Part shown: positions 1-7,433 of the stretch, piece after piece
Numbering within the stretch: the first letter of the stretch is position 1
Layout: every line of letters begins with the position of its first letter
Source: Parvibaculum sp041688015
GTDB lineage: Bacteria > Pseudomonadota > Alphaproteobacteria > Parvibaculales > Parvibaculaceae
Direction: 5' to 3'
DNA length: 64,000 nucleotides
Assembly (NCBI GenBank): GCA_041688015.1
Contig: JBDNIY010000001.1
Location: forward strand, 434,001-498,000
Made by a program: the position numbers and the translations under genes
Notes under the pieces: generated by a model
Database searches by the model: none
The model's input: the letters and a program-made list of their open reading frames with translations, nothing else
What the model was told of the DNA's origin: nothing

Positions 1-90
1 CACCCCGAACTAAAATCCAAACCCTTCGACCCGCACCCGCTCTTCCGCTCCTTCATCGAAGCCGCTGTGACGCAGAGCCGTTTGGTGTAA
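1..90 (+). CDS. 3' end of a truncated gene (unrecognised)
   Basis: An open frame runs from the first base to a TAA at 88-90 and encodes 29 residues that end in AAVTQSRLV. It contains a His/Pro-rich stretch, KPFDPHPLFRSF. The rest of the gene lies left of the window, so I cannot name the product. That it is a genuine C-terminus rather than chance coding is an inference from the open frame and from the intergenic-type repeats that begin right after the stop. Confidence 0.45.
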   Translation, partial: HPELKSKPFDPHPLFRSFIEAAVTQSRLV

Positions 91-126
91 GTTTTTATAA
101 ATAGGGTGTCTTGATAAATAAGGCGT

Positions 127-205
127 CTTGCCCCGGCTTGACCGGGGCATCCACCTTTGCCGCACCCAAGGAAGTTGGATCGCCTGATCAAGTTGGGCGA
201 AGGCG
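127..205. repeat. Dispersed palindromic repeat, family B (GCCCCGG-CTTGA-CCGGGGC)
   Basis: Seven-base arms GCCCCGG (130-136) and CCGGGGC (142-148) flank CTTGA. They are followed by 'catccacctttgccgca' and a degenerate second palindrome. The same layout recurs at 23311-23402, 23437-23528 and 32347-32459. It is an intergenic element of unknown function with hairpin-forming potential. Confidence 0.7.
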
Positions 206-300
206 AATTTGAAATTTGATGAATCTTAAATTCATTCAAGCCATCAAACCCGCACCCTCACACCTTTACCTTCTCCGCTTATCTCATCTCGGGCCGCCGC

Positions 301-397
301 CGTCCTTCGAGACGCGGCTTTGCCGCTCCTCAGGATGAGGTCATCATTATTTCAGCCTCATGCCTCAAGGAGGTGCGTAGCGCCGTCTCGAAGGATC
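301..397. repeat. Paired REP-like element, family A
   Basis: The left half reads 'tccttcgagacgcgg…ccgctcctcaggatgagg'. The right half is its inverted counterpart, 'cctcatgcctcaaggagg…ccgtctcgaaggat'. The two halves can pair into a long stem. Copies or half copies lie at 2080-2119, 25522-25634, 33399-33503 and 35921-36028. Elements of this form are common between genes of many alphaproteobacteria. Confidence 0.8.
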
Positions 398-418
398 GCC
401 GCTAACTCAACTGCCTAA

Positions 419-1336
419 TTAAGCCCCGGCATTTTCCTTCTCCTTCTCCCGCTGAATCTCATCGCGGATAGCCGTCAGCGCATCCGCACTCCCCAGCGTC
501 CCCGTTGAAGCCTCAACACCCAGTGCATATTCCGGCGGCACACATTCAGGCCCGGCGCCCGGCTCACCCGGCGGTGTGTAATAGCCCATCGCATAGCCGC
601 CCATCGAATAACCGATCAGCGCCTGCAATTCTGGCGCGAACGTCTTGGCAATGTCGGGCGGGCAGGAGAGGTATTGGTTTTCTTCCTGCCGTAGCCAACC
701 CAGCGTATAGGTGATGTTGATGCCGACGCGGTCGCCGTTGGACACATTGGCCCCGCCGCCGTGAAAGACGCCGCCTGTATAGATCAACACTGAGCCCGCG
801 GGCATCTCCGCATAGGCGATCTCTTCGGGCGTCGCTTGGCGGTCATCGGCCCAGTCGAGACTGCCGGGACACACTTGCGTCGCACCATTCTCTTTGGTGA
901 ATGTCGATGCTGCCCAGATTGTATTGAACTGCGGTTCGAGAAATTTCAGATGCGTGCCCCAGGCCCAGCGGTCGCGATGAATTTGTTGGGTCGTCTGGCC
1001 GGGCTTAATGCGGATCACTTGGCTCAGGTGAAGCTGAACATTTTCGCAGTAGGGTTTGAGAAATTCATTCGCCGCCGCCGTGATCATTGGATGCATCACC
1101 AGCTCACGACATTTTTCAGAGCGCGCCACCAGCCCCCCGGTCCGTGTCGTATGGGCGCCCGTAAAACTGTCTTTGCCATCTTCCGTGGCGTCAACATAAG
1201 GCGCGATCTCACCGTTCAATTGCGCTAGATCGTCCGTACTCAACACACCCGTCACGATCAGCGCGCCATCTCGTCTTAATACGTTGAGAATGGCATCGGT
1301 GGATGATCCCGCAGGCAGCGATTCCAGTTTTAGCAT
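419..1336 (-). CDS. Phytanoyl-CoA dioxygenase (PhyH) family protein
   Basis: A 305-residue protein of the Fe(II)/2-oxoglutarate-dependent PhyH family, which hydroxylates small organic substrates in the cytosol. The metal-binding triad is visible as H120-x-D122 (QIHRDRW) and a distal H192 (GVFHGGG). R203 in GDRVG is a likely 2-oxoglutarate ligand. I chose the ATG at 1336, preceded by GGGAGAG, over a TTG at 1351. The gene lies 30 bases downstream of a TetR regulator on the same strand, so the two probably share a transcript. The substrate cannot be told from sequence; PhyH members act on fatty acyl-CoAs, ectoine and many secondary metabolites. Confidence 0.85.
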   Translation of the reverse strand: MLKLESLPAGSSTDAILNVLRRDGALIVTGVLSTDDLAQLNGEIAPYVDATEDGKDSFTGAHTTRTGGLVARSEKCRELVMHPMITAAANEFLKPYCENVQLHLSQVIRIKPGQTTQQIHRDRWAWGTHLKFLEPQFNTIWAASTFTKENGATQVCPGSLDWADDRQATPEEIAYAEMPAGSVLIYTGGVFHGGGANVSNGDRVGINITYTLGWLRQEENQYLSCPPDIAKTFAPELQALIGYSMGGYAMGYYTPPGEPGAGPECVPPEYALGVEASTGTLGSADALTAIRDEIQREKEKENAGA

Positions 1337-1366
1337 GTCTCTCTCCCTCAAAAGATGTGCTTGGTT

Positions 1367-1963
1367 TCAGTCTATCGGTAGCAGTGGGCGCAGCATCGCC
1401 CGCAATTGTTGTGTCTGGCGCTCAAGCGGCCAGTTATCAGGATCAAGCGAGGCACGCACGCCCAGACCATCGACCGTCGTGATGATTGAATTGGCCACCA
1501 GTACAGGGTCGATGTCACCCCGCAGCTTTCCCGCCTTCTGCAGCGCCTTGATATTGCGCGTCAGCCCTTGTTGAAATTCATCGTAATAAGCATTGTTGAT
1601 GCGGGCCAGCGCCGGGTCGCCCACCGCACGGCTAAAAAATGCCAACCAAACGCGCCAATCGCGTCGCCCATCCGCATCAATGGGAAGCACCAAGGTTGCG
1701 TGATCAATCAACCCGTCGCGATCAACGGCTGCTTCGCTTGGCGTCTCAATCAGCGTCAAAATGCCTTGCGCCACATGATCTAAAGCCGCCAGCAGCACCG
1801 CGTCCTTACCCTCAAAATAATGGGTAATAGCCCCCGTCGTCGCCTTGGCTTCGCGCGCCACATCGATGAGCCGCGTGTTGTCGATCCCGTTGACGCCGAT
1901 CACGGCAACAGCGGCTTTGGCAATGTCTCGACGGCGGGCATCATGGTCTATTTTTTTTGGCAT
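1367..1963 (-). CDS. TetR/AcrR family transcriptional regulator
   Basis: A 198-residue repressor-type protein. The N-terminal helix-turn-helix (about residues 8-55) carries the family pattern VAREAKATTGAITHYFEGKD. The C-terminal part resembles the BetI-like ligand/dimer domain. It precedes the PhyH dioxygenase in the same direction and is the obvious candidate regulator of both genes. The ATG at 1963 fits the usual N-terminus; an in-frame upstream start at 2038 would add 25 residues that do not look like TetR sequence. No Shine-Dalgarno sequence precedes this ATG. A very good promoter ends only a few bases upstream of it, so the mRNA may be leaderless. The ligand is unknown. Confidence 0.85.
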   Translation of the reverse strand: MPKKIDHDARRRDIAKAAVAVIGVNGIDNTRLIDVAREAKATTGAITHYFEGKDAVLLAALDHVAQGILTLIETPSEAAVDRDGLIDHATLVLPIDADGRRDWRVWLAFFSRAVGDPALARINNAYYDEFQQGLTRNIKALQKAGKLRGDIDPVLVANSIITTVDGLGVRASLDPDNWPLERQTQQLRAMLRPLLPID

Positions 1964-1970
1964 AACCGTG

Positions 1971-2002
1971 ATTATATAAAAAATAAAGAAGCTGACAAGC
2001 TT
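1971..2002 (-). promoter_or_regulatory. Promoter of the TetR gene with an overlapping inverted repeat
   Basis: On the minus strand, TTGTCA (1998-1993) and TATAAT (1976-1971) are separated by 16 bases. The -10 box ends 7 bases before the A of the start codon at 1963. An inverted repeat, AAGCT-GACA-AGCTT (1989-2002), covers the -35 box and could be a TetR operator for autoregulation. Promoter elements are read directly; operator function is inferred. Confidence 0.6.
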
Positions 2003-2079
2003 TTTTCTCTTCGTTTCATCCCTCTCCTTCTTTTGCACTTACGCGCAAGGTGAGAGAGGGGGCTTCTATTTATAAAATC

Positions 2080-2119
2080 ATCCTCATGCTGAGGAGGGTC
2101 GCTTGGCCCGTCTCGAAGC
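2080..2119. repeat. Half REP-like element, family A
   Basis: The sequence 'atcctcatgctgaggagggtcgcttggcccgtctcgaag' matches one arm of the paired family-A repeat. The partner arm is absent. It lies between queF and the TetR gene. Confidence 0.7.
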
Positions 2120-2151
2120 ACCTGCTGTATCCAAAGACCTCAGTACAGGGA

Positions 2152-2619
2152 TCAACCACGACCGCGATAGGGCGGTACGTTTTGCTCAGGTGCCCAGACG
2201 CCGCTTGGTAATTTTCCCGCTTGCCAGAACACATCAATCGGAATGCCGCCACGCGGATACCAATAGCCGCCGATACGAAACCATTTAGGTGCTAGCAGCT
2301 TCACCAGCCGTTTGCCGATCGCCACCGTGCAGTCTTCATGGAAAGCGCCATGGTTGCGAAAGCTCTGCATATAGAGTTTCAGCGACTTCGACTCGACCAG
2401 CCATTTGCCCGGTGCATAGTCGATGACGAGATGTGCAAAATCCGGTTGCCCCGTCACCGGGCAGAGCGATGTAAATTCCGGCACGGTGAAACGCGCCATG
2501 TAATTTGTGTCGGCCTGAGGATTGGGCACCCGCTCCAAAATCGCGTCGCTCGGCGAAGCGGGGACAACTGATTTCTGTCCCAACTGGGTAAGATTTTTTT
2601 TTGCAGTCACTTTGGCCAT
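2152..2619 (-). CDS. queF: NADPH-dependent 7-cyano-7-deazaguanine reductase QueF
   Basis: A 155-residue type I (single T-fold) QueF, which reduces the nitrile preQ0 to the amine preQ1 in queuosine tRNA modification. The catalytic Cys53 and Asp60 lie in SLCPVTGQPD. The QueF motif ESKSLKLYMQSFRNHGAFHED spans about residues 76-96 and supplies NADPH and substrate contacts. The length fits the short unimodular class. It is the last gene of queC-queE-queD-queF, 13 bases after queD. Together these genes convert 7,8-dihydroneopterin triphosphate, made from GTP by FolE (58870-59499), to preQ1. Confidence 0.95.
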   Translation of the reverse strand: MAKVTAKKNLTQLGQKSVVPASPSDAILERVPNPQADTNYMARFTVPEFTSLCPVTGQPDFAHLVIDYAPGKWLVESKSLKLYMQSFRNHGAFHEDCTVAIGKRLVKLLAPKWFRIGGYWYPRGGIPIDVFWQAGKLPSGVWAPEQNVPPYRGRG

Positions 2620-2632
2620 TCTTTATCCCCGC

Positions 2633-3004
2633 TCACTTATCCTCAGGTCCATCATAAACGCAGCCTTCGCGGCATGAGTCGCGGTGCAGCTCGACCCGCG
2701 CCAATTGGGGTAGGGCAGGCTTCATCTTATCCCATAACCATACGGTAAGCGTCTCCAGCGTTGGATTTTCCAGACCCTCGATCTCGTTCAGCATGTGGTG
2801 ATCAAGCTCGGCATGAAACACCTCGGTTTCTTGCAGGAAACGCTCGAAATGCATGAGCAATCCCGAGGTTGGATCGACCTCGCCTTCGAGCCAAATGACC
2901 GCCCGAAACGAGTGCCCATGCACCCGCCGGTTGGGATGTCCCTCAGGGGCGTTCGGCAAAAAATGAGCCGCGTCGAACAGGAATTCCTTATAGATACGCA
3001 TCAC
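2633..3004 (-). CDS. queD: 6-carboxytetrahydropterin synthase family protein QueD, catalytic Cys replaced by Asn
   Basis: A 123-residue PTPS/QueD T-fold protein. QueD converts dihydroneopterin triphosphate to 6-carboxytetrahydropterin. Zinc ligands are visible as H14 (DAAHFL), H29 and H31 (VHGHS). The C-terminal CREGCVY resembles E. coli QueD. The cysteine that E. coli QueD has four residues before HGH (CxxxHGH) is Asn25 here (NRRVHGH), read from an AAC codon. The start overlaps the queE stop by four bases (ATGA). The operon position argues for a Q-pathway role, but activity by the standard mechanism is uncertain. Confidence 0.9.
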   Translation of the reverse strand: MMRIYKEFLFDAAHFLPNAPEGHPNRRVHGHSFRAVIWLEGEVDPTSGLLMHFERFLQETEVFHAELDHHMLNEIEGLENPTLETLTVWLWDKMKPALPQLARVELHRDSCREGCVYDGPEDK

Positions 3005-3633
3005 GCAATACCGATCATTTTATGGGTCTGCAGCGATAGCCGCCATTGTGGATGAGCCAGACAATAGGCTGTCGCTGCCTTGATATTAGCGTCGGTTTCT
3101 GGCCCGTCCATCGCTTGCAGGTAGAAGTTTTTGAAGGCCAGATGTTCAAAGCGTTCCGGCATTGCTTTCGTCTGTGGAAAGACGAGTTTCAGCTCATCGC
3201 CCATCGCTATTTTGAGTTTTTCGTCCGCTTTTGGGCTGACGCAGACCCAGTCGAGGCCGGTCGGCGCTTCAATCGTGCCATTGGTTTCCACCGCAATTTC
3301 AAAGCCGCGTGCGTGCAGTTCATCAATCAACTTGCTGTCCACTTGCAGCAGTGGCTCGCCACCTGTGCAAACAACGAAGCGATTGTCTTTCGCGCCGCTC
3401 GCCCATGTCGCCTCGATGGCATCGACAAGCGCCGTCGCATTGGCAAATTTTCCGCCACCCAATCCGTCCGTGCCGACAAAGTCTGTATCGCAAAATGTAC
3501 AGACGGCCATAGCGCGATCCTGTTCGCGCCCACTCCACAAGTTGCAGCCCGCAAAGCGACAAAAGACTGCGGGGCGACCAGCGTTCATGCCTTCGCCTTG
3601 CAACGTGTAGAAGATTTCCTTCACCGCATACAT
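3001..3633 (-). CDS. queE: 7-carboxy-7-deazaguanine synthase QueE (radical SAM)
   Basis: A 210-residue radical SAM enzyme that contracts 6-carboxytetrahydropterin to 7-carboxy-7-deazaguanine. The cluster cysteines are C30, C45 and C48, which gives the CX14CX2C spacing of one QueE subclass rather than the textbook CX3CX2C. The N-terminal EIFYTLQGEG and the CTGGEPLLQ motif are typical. I chose the ATG at 3633 because GGAGG lies 9 bases upstream and the homologous N-terminus begins there. A longer frame would overlap queC heavily. It sits between queC (4 bases away) and queD (4-base overlap). Confidence 0.95.
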   Translation of the reverse strand: MYAVKEIFYTLQGEGMNAGRPAVFCRFAGCNLWSGREQDRAMAVCTFCDTDFVGTDGLGGGKFANATALVDAIEATWASGAKDNRFVVCTGGEPLLQVDSKLIDELHARGFEIAVETNGTIEAPTGLDWVCVSPKADEKLKIAMGDELKLVFPQTKAMPERFEHLAFKNFYLQAMDGPETDANIKAATAYCLAHPQWRLSLQTHKMIGIA

Positions 3634-3637
3634 GCGT

Positions 3638-4354
3638 TCATGCCTCCACGCCGCGCCATTTGGCATAGCCATTGGCGCGCAATGCACAAGCAGGGCAATC
3701 AGCGCAGCCATAGCCCCACACATGACGGTGTGTGCGATCCCCGCGATAGCAAGTATGCGTTTGTTCAATGATGAGATCGACCAGCGCGTTGCCTCCCAGT
3801 GATTGGGCCATCGCCCAGGTCTCCGCTTTGTCGATATACATAAGCGGCGTCTCAAACGTGAACGGCCGTGCCATGCCGAGGCTCACCGCTTGCGCCAGCG
3901 TCTGGATCGTATCATTGCGGCAATCGGGGTAGCCCGAGTAATCCGTCTCGCACATGCCACCAACCAGTACACTCGCGCCGCGCCGGTAGCCGAGCGCCGA
4001 GGCATAGACAAAAAATAACAAGTTTCGTCCCGGCACGAATGAATTTGGTAGGCCGCTCTCGTCTATCTCAATTTTCATGTCTCGTGTCAGAGAAGTTTCG
4101 CTGATGGCCGACAGTTCACGCAAGTTGAGCATATGGTCGGGACCGAGCTTCTTGGTCCAATCGGGGAACGTCTTTTTGAGGTTCGCAAGCACGCGCGTCC
4201 GGCATTCCAGTTCGACAATATGGGTTTGCCCATAGTCAAAACCAACCGTCTCCACCTCGTCAAAGCGTGCAAGGGCAGAGGCGAGACAGACGGTTGAATC
4301 CTGTCCTCCTGAAAAAAGCACCAGTGCTTTGCTATGCGCCATTTTGGGCGACAT
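3638..4354 (-). CDS. queC: 7-cyano-7-deazaguanine synthase QueC
   Basis: A 238-residue ATP-dependent ligase that turns 7-carboxy-7-deazaguanine into preQ0 using ammonia. The PP-loop SGGQDS is at residues 15-20. The C-terminal zinc site is CYRGDRTHRH followed by CADCPAC. It is the first gene of the que operon. The start at 4354 has an AGGA about 13 bases upstream; the internal ATG at 4342 is possible. I looked for a preQ1 riboswitch in the leader and did not find a convincing one. Confidence 0.95.
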   Translation of the reverse strand: MSPKMAHSKALVLFSGGQDSTVCLASALARFDEVETVGFDYGQTHIVELECRTRVLANLKKTFPDWTKKLGPDHMLNLRELSAISETSLTRDMKIEIDESGLPNSFVPGRNLLFFVYASALGYRRGASVLVGGMCETDYSGYPDCRNDTIQTLAQAVSLGMARPFTFETPLMYIDKAETWAMAQSLGGNALVDLIIEQTHTCYRGDRTHRHVWGYGCADCPACALRANGYAKWRGVEA

Positions 4355-4462
4355 GGGGGTCGTTCCTGTTTTTGTCCGAAGGCGACGTTGAACAGGAGCA
4401 GCGACCTTGCGTCAAGTGCGATGACGCCCTGCGACAAAAGGCACGGTTTATAAGGGCTTTTT

Positions 4463-4507
4463 GACAAAAAGAAACCGCCCCAAAGCGGGGGGCGCTTCGG
4501 GACGGTT
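4463..4507 (-). terminator. Rho-independent terminator of the DUF1302 gene
   Basis: On the minus strand a 14-pair stem (arms 4507-4494 and 4486-4473, two G-U pairs) closes a C-rich loop and is followed by TCTTTTT. It lies about 65 bases after the DUF1302 stop and insulates the downstream que operon. Confidence 0.85.
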
Positions 4508-4570
4508 CCGTCGAATTCCCAACCCGGGAGGGAAAGGGTTCGACATCGGACCAAGAGGCGTTGAAGTCTC

Positions 4571-6484
4571 TTAGAAGGCGTAGCTCACGCTCGCTGACGC
4601 GAAGTCGCGGTCATAGACAGGGTTGTTGAATCCGCCGCCGAATGACGACGTCCAACTCAGCGAGGCCCGGATCTGCTGATAGCTGCCGCTCACGCCGAGC
4701 GAAACCTGCTTCAGACCTTTCAGATAGTTTGCCGTGATCGGTCCCGGCGAATAGCCGAGTACGTCATGACGGAACGCAATGCTGGGGCTCAAGGTCACGG
4801 CTGTACCAAAGGCGTTGTTGTAGTCAACCTTCACAAGAGCCCGATAGCCCGCCGAAAAACTCGTCGCATATTGTGGATCCGTTGCACCACCTAGAAGAGC
4901 GGTAGCCGCTCCGTTTTTGATGGCAGCTTCAGGGCCAACGCGATTCAACGGCCAGTCACCCGCATCTGGCACATAAACAAAGCCGGCATTGAGGACGAGT
5001 GCACCGCCATCAGCACCAAGGCTGCGCGGCAGAAAATCAGTGGTCGCGAACGAATTGATCGTGCCGAGCTGGCCTTGATAGGCGTCAAGGTCGATATGCG
5101 TAAGCGTTGACTGATTGGGGCCGATCGGATCGAGGTAGCTGCTGCACGGCGAACCACCGCAGAAAACGGCACCAGCGCCCGTGCCATCAATTTGCGAAGC
5201 ATTGTTTTCGATATCGCTGATGCCGAAAGGCATGTCAGGCGAAAATGTCACTTCACCTGAAACAGCCGTCACACCAAGCGTTGTGCTGAAGCTTGCGCCA
5301 AATGTATTGACCGTTGGAAAGTCATAGAAGTAGTTGGAGAAGTTGGCACCATAGGCAAAGGCGGCCTTATATGCACCGGCGCTGGCACAAGGCCCAGCAA
5401 AGAGTGCAGTGCAGCTATCTGCGATTGTGTTGCCACCATTCTTAAACCCAAGGTAAGGCAAGCGGCTTGAATAGCGTGTGAAGTAGAGGCCGAAGTCTGT
5501 TCCCGCGCCGACGTTGTCCGCATAGTAATGAGCCGCAACGCCGAATTGGTTGAGGTCACTCTGGCCGCGATCCTTTGTACGGTTCAAAGCAATTGGCACT
5601 AGGGCCGTGCTGATTGCGGCGAGGCCTGAGCCGTTTGGAAGTGCGAGGTCGGGATTGTCAACCGATGCACCCGACAGCGCAGGCAGCGAGCCTTCGCCGA
5701 CAATATCGTCTGTCGAAAAGAACGAGCCCGCTGGATCGAGGTAGGTTTTCTCATAGCTGAACTGCCAGAAGGCTTCGAGCGTCAGAGCGTCTGTTGCAGC
5801 GAAGGAGGCATAGATCATCGGCATCGGCGTCAGCGCGTCTTTCAGCTCTGCACCCGGCGTGCGGATGGCCGTCACGTCAAGCGCCTGAAATTGATTGACG
5901 CCGCCTTGAATGAAAAGGCTTTCGCCCCAGTTCAACACCTGCTTACCAACGCGGATCGTCGTGTAGTGACCGCCGATGTCGTAATTGGCGTAGGCGAAGG
6001 CGTCGAGCACATCGACCTTGTAGTTCAACTGTCCAGCCGCATCGTGATTGAGGTTACGAAAGCGCATGTCATTGTTAGCATAAACTAGATTGTAAAAGGC
6101 CGTCGGGCGCAGGAAGACGCCGTAGTTTTTCCACTTCGCCTGAACGTCCATCGTGGCACGGACGATGGCGTCCGTGAAATCCCACTGGTCAAAGTTCAAA
6201 TTGCCGTTATCTGAGTTGATGCCCGTCGCGCGACCATCACCGCGCGTGCAACCGCCGTTGACTGGATTGACCTTTTCGCAGTCACGCGCGCTGGTGCGCA
6301 TGCTGACACCTGCTGAAATGGTCGTGTCTACTGACACATTCATTTCACCAAATTTGTAGTTTTCCGCTTGGGCAACCCCGCCCACCAGCATGGCCGCAGC
6401 GAAGGTCGCCGCAAAAATCCGTGAATTCCATCGCAATTTGACCTGTTCGCCCGTGACAGGCACGTTTCCCGCCGATACTCTCAT
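4571..6484 (-). CDS. DUF1302 family outer-membrane protein
   Basis: About 637 residues with an N-terminal signal peptide (hydrophobic stretch about residues 22-36, cleavage likely after AQA near residue 40). The Gly/Asn/aromatic-rich beta-strand pattern ends in SVSYAF, a C-terminal Phe typical of outer-membrane barrels. DUF1302 proteins are usually encoded with DUF1329 proteins. A DUF1329 gene lies 2.5 kb away (9031-10383), and a PadR gene is divergent. Pseudomonad relatives are linked with uptake or export of hydrophobic compounds, but the molecular role is not established. I chose the ATG at 6484; a TTG at 6556 would add 24 residues before the signal peptide. Confidence 0.8.
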   Translation of the reverse strand: MRVSAGNVPVTGEQVKLRWNSRIFAATFAAAMLVGGVAQAENYKFGEMNVSVDTTISAGVSMRTSARDCEKVNPVNGGCTRGDGRATGINSDNGNLNFDQWDFTDAIVRATMDVQAKWKNYGVFLRPTAFYNLVYANNDMRFRNLNHDAAGQLNYKVDVLDAFAYANYDIGGHYTTIRVGKQVLNWGESLFIQGGVNQFQALDVTAIRTPGAELKDALTPMPMIYASFAATDALTLEAFWQFSYEKTYLDPAGSFFSTDDIVGEGSLPALSGASVDNPDLALPNGSGLAAISTALVPIALNRTKDRGQSDLNQFGVAAHYYADNVGAGTDFGLYFTRYSSRLPYLGFKNGGNTIADSCTALFAGPCASAGAYKAAFAYGANFSNYFYDFPTVNTFGASFSTTLGVTAVSGEVTFSPDMPFGISDIENNASQIDGTGAGAVFCGGSPCSSYLDPIGPNQSTLTHIDLDAYQGQLGTINSFATTDFLPRSLGADGGALVLNAGFVYVPDAGDWPLNRVGPEAAIKNGAATALLGGATDPQYATSFSAGYRALVKVDYNNAFGTAVTLSPSIAFRHDVLGYSPGPITANYLKGLKQVSLGVSGSYQQIRASLSWTSSFGGGFNNPVYDRDFASASVSYAF

Positions 6485-6742
6485 TTTGACTGTTTCTCTC
6501 GCTTGGATTCGGCAGCCATTTGGCCGCTTTATTTCTGGGGAGGGATGGTCGGGCAACGCTGAATTGGCGGTCCGGCCACATTTTGAGTGAGGAAAACTGT
6601 TGCAATGCGACTGTCAGGTTATATCGAAACAGTTTATGATTAAGTGATATAGATAAAAATAACCTATAATTAAAAACGTTATAAACAAAAACCGGTGCCT
6701 TAATCAAGGGCTTCGATCTGCTGCTCGGGGGAGGACGCGGAT
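6485..6742. promoter_or_regulatory. Divergent intergenic region between DUF1302 and padR
   Basis: The AT-rich part (about 6610-6700) contains an inverted pair, TATATC near 6620 and GATATA near 6646. The sequence TGATATAG at 6645-6652 also occurs upstream of the DUF1329 gene at 8970-8977. This would be a sensible place for PadR to bind and control both directions. The shared octamer is read directly; regulatory meaning is inferred. Confidence 0.4.
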
Positions 6743-7327
6743 TTGAATACGAAGGAATTGCTACTTAGTGTGCTCATGGCTGGTCCAGCGACCGGCTACG
6801 ACATCAAGAAGATCCTTGAACAAGAGGTCTCTAAGATCGTCGATGTGACGATCAGCAACATCTATCCGGCATTGAATGAGTTGGCGGAGGAAGGGCTTGT
6901 GACGTTTGAACGCGTCGAACAGGAGAGCCGCCCAAACAAGAAGGTTTACGAGATTTCGGCGGCAGGCCGGGCCGTCTGTATTGACGCGCTTATGACCCGC
7001 GATGCGCGCCAGCGCCTTCGTTCGGAATTCATGTTTATGCTTAGTTTCGCGCCATATTTGCCTCGATCGCGCGTGGCCGAGTTGCTGGAACATCGCCTAA
7101 CAGGGACCGCCGCAGCCAATGCGTCACTGGACGATCTGGAAAAACAAGGCTCGCCTATAACGGGTGCGCTATCGCCTGGACAGAACTTCTGCGTCGGACT
7201 GGGCCGCGCGTTGATTGACGCCGAGCGGGCTTATATTCTGGCACATAGAGGCGAATTGTTGCGTCAGGCACCCGACGACATCGATTTGGCGCGATTGACC
7301 CAGCCAGAGCGGCTCAAGGTTGAGTAG
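6743..7327 (+). CDS. PadR family transcriptional regulator
   Basis: A 194-residue winged-helix regulator. The N-terminal PadR domain (about residues 5-80) has the hallmark ATGYDIKKILE and SNIYPALNELAEEGLV. The C-terminal helical region matches the Vir_act_alpha_C dimerisation type. The start is a TTG at 6743 with GGGGGAGGA just upstream; no closer ATG fits. It is transcribed away from the DUF1302 gene, which suggests it controls that gene. The inducer is unknown; characterised PadR members respond to phenolic or other hydrophobic compounds. Confidence 0.85.
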   Translation: MNTKELLLSVLMAGPATGYDIKKILEQEVSKIVDVTISNIYPALNELAEEGLVTFERVEQESRPNKKVYEISAAGRAVCIDALMTRDARQRLRSEFMFMLSFAPYLPRSRVAELLEHRLTGTAAANASLDDLEKQGSPITGALSPGQNFCVGLGRALIDAERAYILAHRGELLRQAPDDIDLARLTQPERLKVE

Positions 7328-7433
7328 GGCGGACCTCAGGCTCACTTTTTAGATGGCCAAATCCCTTTCGCTTTGTCTCAGTCTCCGCTAGAAAACGCGC
7401 AACTTTCAGACATCTAGCGGAGGCACCAGAACC

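Larger units (their letters stand above)
91..418. other. Gene-free stretch holding two dispersed repeats
   Basis: No convincing coding sequence is present. The stretch lies between a gene tail ending at 90 and the convergent dioxygenase stop at 419. It holds one 'ccggcttgaccgg' palindromic repeat (about 130-205) and one paired REP-like element (301-397). The 210-300 stretch shows nothing I recognise. Confidence 0.7.

Noticed and set aside
3046..3771. Long plus-strand frame opposite queE and queC
   Set aside because: It is fully antisense to two well-recognised enzymes, lacks a ribosome-binding site and has no recognisable domain.
4355..4462. Possible preQ1 riboswitch in the leader of queC
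   Set aside because: I searched the minus-strand leader for the short preQ1-I hairpin with an A-rich tail that overlaps a ribosome-binding site. No convincing match was found, only unrelated short pairings.
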